A DNA stretch of 64,000 nt from assembly GCF_020217425.1 (NCBI RefSeq), contig NZ_CP084092.1, positions 186,001-250,000 on the forward strand, written 5' to 3'. The notes under the pieces are model-generated. The model saw nothing but the letters and a program-made list of their open reading frames with translations, was not told where the DNA came from and did no database searches. Below, one piece after another: positions 59,535 through 64,000 of the stretch (positions are counted from its first letter, which is position 1; each line of letters opens with the position of its first letter). The position numbers and the translations under genes were made by a program. The DNA comes from Halomicrobium urmianum (GTDB taxonomy: Archaea; Halobacteriota; Halobacteria; Halobacteriales; Haloarculaceae).

Positions 59535-60497
59535 ATGGACGTAGTCGCGGTCGACGATCCGATGATCGACGCGGACCGCATCGAGGCGGCGCTCGGCGAG
59601 GAAGACGCCGTCAGGACGACCGACGCCGACGACGGGGACGCCCTCGCCGCCGCTGCGGACGGAGCGGACGCCCTCGTCGTGGACGTGAACACGCCCGTGA
59701 CGGCGCCCGTGCTGGCCGCCAGTGACGCCCTCCGGATCGTCGCCCGGGCGGGCGTCGGCGTCGACAACGTCGACGTCGAGGCGGCCGCCGAGCGCGGCGT
59801 CCACGTCACGAACGTCCCCGAGTACTGCCAAGACGAGGTCGCGACGCACGCCGTCACGCTCCTGCTCGCCTGCCTCCGGCGCGTGACCGGGCTCGACCGG
59901 GACGTCCGCGCCGGCGAGTGGGACTGGGCGGGCGCCGGTCCGGTCCGCCGACTCGCCGGAACGACGGTCGGGCTGGCGTCCTACGGTCCCATCGCCCGCC
60001 GGGTCGCCGACCGGCTGGCCGGGTTCGGCGTCGACCTCGTCGCGTACGACCCCTACGTCGACGCCGACGAGATGGCCGACGACGGCGTCGAGAAGGCGTC
60101 CCTCGGCGACCTGCTGGACCGCGCGGACCACCTCGTCGTCCTCGCGCCCCTGACCGAGGAGACGCGCGGACTGATCGACGGCGACGCCCTCGACCGCCTT
60201 CCCGACCACGCCGTCGTGGTCAACGCCGGCCGCGGCGGCGTCGTCGACGAGGGAGCGCTCGACGCGGCGCTCCGCGAGGACGGGATCGCCGCGGCCGGCC
60301 TCGACGTCTTCGAGAACGAACCGCCGACGGACTCCCCGCTGCTGGACCGGGACGACGTCGTCTGCACGCCGCACGCTGGGTGGTTCTCCGTCGAGGCGCG
60401 CGCGGAGCTCAACGACGCGGTCGCGCGCAACCTCCGAGCCGTGCGGGACGGCGAGACCCCGCCCGACCGGATCGAACCCGAGACCGATTGGGTGTGA
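59535..60497 (+). CDS. D-2-hydroxyacid dehydrogenase family protein
   Basis: A 320-aa NAD(P)-dependent dehydrogenase. The catalytic set is Arg in NAGRGGVVDEGAL near 232, Glu in DVFENEPPTD near 261 and His in CTPHAGWFS near 280. The usual GxGxxG nucleotide loop is altered to ASYGPIARRVAD (about 150), as in C-terminal-binding-protein-like or haloarchaeal relatives. A TATA-like CTTTTAGG (59504-59511) sits 28 bp from the ATG, for a leaderless message. Glyoxylate, hydroxypyruvate or phosphoglycerate are possible substrates. Confidence 0.85.
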   Translation: MDVVAVDDPMIDADRIEAALGEEDAVRTTDADDGDALAAAADGADALVVDVNTPVTAPVLAASDALRIVARAGVGVDNVDVEAAAERGVHVTNVPEYCQDEVATHAVTLLLACLRRVTGLDRDVRAGEWDWAGAGPVRRLAGTTVGLASYGPIARRVADRLAGFGVDLVAYDPYVDADEMADDGVEKASLGDLLDRADHLVVLAPLTEETRGLIDGDALDRLPDHAVVVNAGRGGVVDEGALDAALREDGIAAAGLDVFENEPPTDSPLLDRDDVVCTPHAGWFSVEARAELNDAVARNLRAVRDGETPPDRIEPETDWV

Positions 60498-60526
60498 CGG
60501 ATCCCGGTGGGTCGCATCGGCTCCCC

Positions 60527-60612
60527 CTATAGTAGAAATTGAACGCACTGACACACTCGAGGGGCACCCCAGGCGCCCCTCGATGTGTAAATAGTTTCGA
60601 TTTCTACGATAT
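60527..60612 (+). repeat. 86-nt palindromic element, copy 4
   Basis: Outer arms CTATAGTAGAAATTGAA and TTTCGATTTCTACGATAT pair with few mismatches. The inner stem is ACACA(C)TCGAGGGGC and GCGCCCCTCGATGTGT with a single bulged C, closed by a short loop. It lies between the convergent ends of the dehydrogenase and HAD genes. Confidence 0.9.
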
Positions 60613-60636
60613 CCTCCGTCGCTCCGCCCGACGACG

Positions 60637-61869
60637 TCACTGATCGCGGGCCTGTTCAGCGAGGCGGTTGAGGGCGAACGCGGTTCGCAGGACGTCGTCG
60701 GCGGCGCCCGCGTCGAACACGAGCCCGTCTGCCTCGCGTACGTGGTCCAGAACGCGCCCCGAGGCGTGTTCGGGCGCGGCCGCGATACCCGCGTCGGTCT
60801 CGGCGATCCACTCCATCACCCGGAGGTCGCTCTTGCTGTCGCCCATGACGAGCGCGAAGGGGTCGTCGACGCCGAGGACGTCGAGCGCGGCCTCCACACC
60901 GGCGACCTTGTTGAGTTCGCGGCTCGCGATCTCCGCGGCGTCGGCCTCGTAGTAGGCGACGTCGATGCGGTCGAGGACGGTGGCGACGTCGTCGGGCACC
61001 TCGACGGCCGCGGGATCGACGGACGCGCCCTCGTCGTCGAGAACGCGCTCGATCTCTGGGTCCGCGGCGGCGTAGTACGCCCGCGTGTGCTCGACGTCGG
61101 CGCGGGGCACCGCCTCCGCGAGGAGGTCCAGAACGTACACCGTGGCCTCGTCGATGACGGCCGCGGCCTCGTCGCTGCCGGTCTCGTGATTGGGCTTGAG
61201 CGTGACGTTGAACTCGTTGCCCTGGAGGTGACACCCGCGGCGGATGGTCTCGGGGGCGTCCGGGAGGATGCTCGAGCGGACCGCGTCGAAGACGTCGGTC
61301 ACGGCGTCGTCGAGGTCCTCGTAGAGGAGCCGCTTCGTGTCGGGGCCGTGGCCGGGCGTGAAGACGCCGGTCCCCGCCTCGTAGACAACGCTCACGTTCC
61401 CGGAGTGGACGAGCTCGTTGCCGAGTCCCTGGATGAGAAAGCCCTTGACGTTCTCGATGGTCTGTCCCGTGCAGATGACGATGGGGACGCCCGCCTCATG
61501 GAACTCAGTGAGGAAGTGTAGCGTCTCGCGGGGGATCTCGTTGTCCGTCTGCCCGGCCGACCGCAGCGTCTCGTCGACGTCCAGGACGAGGACGTTCACG
61601 CCGCGCTCGTAGGTGGCGTAGAGGTCGAGCGCGGCGAAGGCCTGCTCGCGGGTCGCGTGCGCCGCGAGCTCCGCGAGCGTCTCCCCCTCGGCGAACACGG
61701 CGGAGATCTCCTCCTTGTCCCCTCTAAGACGCCGGCTGGCCTGCTCCCAGTACCCGAGGGCGACGCGCGAGTCGACCGGCGGAAAGAGGTCCACGAAGTC
61801 CTGATAGGCCCGGAGGGTCCCGGTGTCGAAGTCAGCGTACAGCGAGTACAGTTGATCGTACCGCTCCAT
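60637..61869 (-). CDS. HAD-superfamily hydrolase (phosphatase-like)
   Basis: A 410-aa protein. The HAD motif I is LVLDVDETLRSAG near 95, motif II ICTGQTIE near 130 and the acidic motif IV VMGDSKSDLRVM near 345. About 90 residues precede the HAD core (MERYDQLYSLYADFDTGTLR) and a large cap-like insertion lies between motifs II and IV. It is predicted to remove phosphate from a small molecule or sugar; the substrate is unknown. It is convergent with the dehydrogenase gene across repeat copy 4. Confidence 0.8.
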   Translation of the reverse strand: MERYDQLYSLYADFDTGTLRAYQDFVDLFPPVDSRVALGYWEQASRRLRGDKEEISAVFAEGETLAELAAHATREQAFAALDLYATYERGVNVLVLDVDETLRSAGQTDNEIPRETLHFLTEFHEAGVPIVICTGQTIENVKGFLIQGLGNELVHSGNVSVVYEAGTGVFTPGHGPDTKRLLYEDLDDAVTDVFDAVRSSILPDAPETIRRGCHLQGNEFNVTLKPNHETGSDEAAAVIDEATVYVLDLLAEAVPRADVEHTRAYYAAADPEIERVLDDEGASVDPAAVEVPDDVATVLDRIDVAYYEADAAEIASRELNKVAGVEAALDVLGVDDPFALVMGDSKSDLRVMEWIAETDAGIAAAPEHASGRVLDHVREADGLVFDAGAADDVLRTAFALNRLAEQARDQ

Positions 61870-61939
61870 AGTCGAAGCCTGCTCGCAAACGTCAAAAGCG
61901 ATAGGATACCCGCCGGAGATGCGTCAGAAAAGTACGCGG

Positions 61940-62473
61940 TTACCCGAGGAGGTACCGCAGCCGCGGGTGCCGGCGGACGAACGCGGTCCGCTCGAGGACG
62001 GCGTCGACGCCGAGGATCCGGCCCGCGGCGAAGGCGCCGACGATCACGAACGCGAGCAGCCCGAGCAGGTCGCCGTTGACGTACCCGTGCGCCCAGTCGG
62101 CGTTCCCGAGGTAGAACATGACCATCAGGAAGCCGCCGAAGAAGGCGGCCAGCCTGGTCATCGCCCCCAGGATGAGTCCCAGTCCGATGAGGAACTCGCC
62201 GAGCGGGATCATCACGTTGGTGAACTCGAGCAGCCAGGGCGTCCCCGCCACCGCGGCGAAGAAGCCCGCCAGCGGGCCCCCGGCGTTAGCCAGGAATCCC
62301 GCCGCGTCGAAGGGCTCGCCCGCGACGAACGCGAACTTGGTCCAGCCGGCGTGCAGGAACCAGTACCCGACGATCAGCCGGGTCAGCACCAGCACGTAGC
62401 CGGCCACGCCGTCCGCGTACTCGAAATCGCGTTCCTCACCGAGCAGCTCTATCGTGGGTTGATTAGTTGCCAT
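61940..62473 (-). CDS. DoxX-family membrane protein
   Basis: A 177-aa protein: MATNQPTIELLGEERDFEYA, four helices including LTRLIVGYWFLHAGWTKFAF, VMIPLGEFLIGLGLILGAM and MTRLAAFFGGFLMVMFYLG, and the conserved end VRRHPRLRYLLG. It is closest to 41844-42368 in the tail and to 18890-19333 in the middle. Unlike those two it has no small membrane partner next to it. Role unknown. Confidence 0.85.
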   Translation of the reverse strand: MATNQPTIELLGEERDFEYADGVAGYVLVLTRLIVGYWFLHAGWTKFAFVAGEPFDAAGFLANAGGPLAGFFAAVAGTPWLLEFTNVMIPLGEFLIGLGLILGAMTRLAAFFGGFLMVMFYLGNADWAHGYVNGDLLGLLAFVIVGAFAAGRILGVDAVLERTAFVRRHPRLRYLLG

Positions 62474-62658
62474 CGTCGTCTCACATCTATAGAGAGGGGT
62501 CCTCGATACATGAACTAGCGAGCGGGCTCTCACGCCCCGGGAGCGACTCTCACTTTCCGGGAATCCCGTCGCATCGAGTAGCTGCCCGGTCGCGTTCGAT
62601 CCGATTGTGAGTGAGTGTCTGCCAAAGCCGTTTCCCGATAGCGACCGTACCGTCACGT

Positions 62659-64000
62659 ATGACAACGACGAAGGAGCTCGCGGAGTTCGTCCAGAACGTC
62701 TCCGTCGACGAGTTTACCGAGGAGACCACGGAAGAGCTGAAGAAGCGCATCGTCGACTCGATCGGCATCGGTGCCGGGGCGCTCGGCGCCGAACCGGTGG
62801 AGGCGGTCTACCGGACGGTCCAGCGGGCGAATCCGGGCGACGACTGCACGCTGTGGGGTCGCGGAGAGACGGCGTCGCCGGTCGGCGCCGCGATGCACAA
62901 CACCGCCCTGACGCGCTACCTCGACTTCATGGACTCGTTCCTCGCGCCCGGCGAGACGCCCCACCCCAGCGACAACATCGGCGCCGTGATCGCCGCGGGC
63001 GAGTACGTCGGCGCCTCCGGCGAAGAGCTGCTGGAGGGCGTGGGAGCCGCCTACGAGGTCCAGGGGGAACTCGCCTGGAACGCGCCCGTCCGTGACAGGG
63101 GCTGGGACCACGTGACGCACACGGTCGTCTCGGCGACGTGCGGCGTCGCCACGGTGCTCGACCTCGACGTCGAGACGACGCGGCACGCCATCGGCATCGC
63201 CGGGACGGCGCACAACGCCCTCCGGGTGACCCGCACGGGCGGCATCAACGAGTGGAAGGGCATCGCGTCGGCCAACGCCGCGCGAAACGCCGTCTACGCG
63301 GCGCTGCTGGCCGAGGACGGGATGGAGGGCCCGACAAACCTCTTCGAGGGACAGAAGGGGTGGAAACAGGTGATCAGCGGCGAGTTCGAGGTCGACCTCG
63401 ATCCCGGCTGCACGCGGGTCCACGACGTCATGACCAAGCGCTACGTCGCGGAGACGTACGCCCAGTCCGCCGTCGAGGGCGTCATCGAACTCGCGGAGCG
63501 GGAGGACCTCGACGGGGACGAGGTCGAGCTCATCGACCTCGAGACGTTCGCCGGCGCGAAGCTGATCATCGGCGGCGGCGAGGGGGACCGCCACGCGGTC
63601 GAGACGAAGGCCCAGGCGGACCACTCGCTGCCGTACATGCTGGCGGCCGCGCTCCTCGACCGGGAGATGGGCACCGCCCAGTACGACCCGGACCGCATCA
63701 CCCGCGACGACGTGCAGTACCTCCTCCGGCACGTCACCGTCGAGGAGAACGACGAGTTCACCGAGCGGTTCGAGGCCGGGGAGATGCCCGCCCGCGTGAC
63801 CGTCGAACTCGAGGACGGGACGATCCACACCGTCGAGAAGGACGCCTTCGCGGGCCACCCCGCGAGTTCGATGGACTGGGGGCAAATCGAGGCGAAGTTC
63901 CACGACGTCGCCGGCCAGCAGTTCGACGAGCAGCTCCGGAACGAGATCGTCGAGGTGGGGCGGCACCTCGACCGGCACGACGGCACCGACCTCGTCGCGC
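62659..64000 (+). CDS. MmgE/PrpD-family protein (2-methylcitrate dehydratase-like), C-terminal end outside window
   Basis: 447 codons are seen. MTTTKELAEFVQNVSVDEFT, then LTRYLDFMDSFLAPGETPHP (the conserved MmgE/PrpD region), HALRVTR-like NALRVTRTGGINEWKGIAS and KAQADHSLPYMLAAALLD near the C terminus. The family dehydrates 2-methylcitrate or related acids (for example cis-aconitate decarboxylase also belongs). Conserved residues are in place, so the protein is likely active in propionate or dicarboxylate metabolism; the exact substrate is open. Confidence 0.85.
   Translation, partial: MTTTKELAEFVQNVSVDEFTEETTEELKKRIVDSIGIGAGALGAEPVEAVYRTVQRANPGDDCTLWGRGETASPVGAAMHNTALTRYLDFMDSFLAPGETPHPSDNIGAVIAAGEYVGASGEELLEGVGAAYEVQGELAWNAPVRDRGWDHVTHTVVSATCGVATVLDLDVETTRHAIGIAGTAHNALRVTRTGGINEWKGIASANAARNAVYAALLAEDGMEGPTNLFEGQKGWKQVISGEFEVDLDPGCTRVHDVMTKRYVAETYAQSAVEGVIELAEREDLDGDEVELIDLETFAGAKLIIGGGEGDRHAVETKAQADHSLPYMLAAALLDREMGTAQYDPDRITRDDVQYLLRHVTVEENDEFTERFEAGEMPARVTVELEDGTIHTVEKDAFAGHPASSMDWGQIEAKFHDVAGQQFDEQLRNEIVEVGRHLDRHDGTDLVA

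Noticed and set aside
10287-60612. The 86-nt palindromes as simple transcription terminators
   Set aside because: One copy lies between divergent promoters and another is upstream of acd; archaeal terminators are usually U-rich rather than long palindromes, and the strict length argues for another role.
1-64000. tRNA, rRNA, CRISPR arrays or replication-origin repeats
   Set aside because: None was recognised on reading; a tRNAscan/Infernal run would be needed to exclude a short tRNA.

Overview
The window reads as haloarchaeal chromosome (class Halobacteria, Haloarculaceae-like; the genus cannot be fixed from sequence alone). The GC content is very high and the proteins are rich in Asp and Glu. 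Signature families include Bat-type HTH_10 regulators, halocyanin, many UspA proteins, an ADP-forming acetyl-CoA synthetase, amphi-Trp proteins and DoxX proteins. Many genes carry GGAGGTGA ribosome sites or TATA boxes placed for leaderless transcripts. No rRNA, tRNA, CRISPR array or replication origin was seen.

Region by region. 0-3.6 kb: an M20 peptidase fragment, a CoA-disulfide-reductase-like flavoprotein and a membrane-anchored PAS/GAF/HTH regulator. 3.9-10.3 kb: a molybdopterin oxidoreductase operon of polysulfide/thiosulfate/tetrathionate type (FeS subunit, NrfD membrane anchor, twin-arginine catalytic subunit, TorD chaperone). 10.4-14.6 kb: a thioredoxin-fold (DsbA-like) protein with small Cys-containing membrane proteins, two methyltransferases and a UspA. 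14.63-24.60 kb: a lower-GC accessory island of about 10 kb. It is bounded by inverted CTCTGTTGAAA-type ends and a near-perfect 8-bp direct repeat, and holds an intact ISH1-type IS, a 214-bp MITE, IS1341-type remnants, several pseudogenes and a few intact metabolic genes.

24.8-33.3 kb: a membrane bactofilin-like protein, cytochrome bd oxidase (cydA, cydB and a 71-aa partner), halocyanin, an orphan CoxA and an MgtC-like protein. 33.9-42.4 kb: a stress-type cluster of PNPOx-like flavoproteins, CBS, DUF2267, Usp, a P-type ATPase and a DoxX pair. 43.1-46.6 kb: fixABCX electron-transfer flavoproteins. 46.9-55.0 kb: Usp proteins, a chemotaxis-type transducer, a rhodanese/metallo-beta-lactamase plus MFS operon flanked by two Cys-rich Bat-like regulators, and an Mrp ATPase. 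55.2-64 kb: acetyl-CoA synthetase with a DRTGG/BioD-like partner, a GNAT, a hydroxyacid dehydrogenase, a HAD hydrolase, a third DoxX and an MmgE/PrpD protein.

Taken together the genes suggest a facultatively anaerobic heterotroph. It could respire a sulfur-oxyanion-like acceptor through the molybdoenzyme, use oxygen through bd and heme-copper oxidases, handle persulfide sulfur, bifurcate electrons through Fix and make ATP while excreting acetate. The most unusual non-coding signal is a family of four 86-nt palindromes of constant length with compensating base changes in their stems. A second palindrome type lies directly after a Usp stop codon, and a third sits in frame inside a CBS-domain gene.
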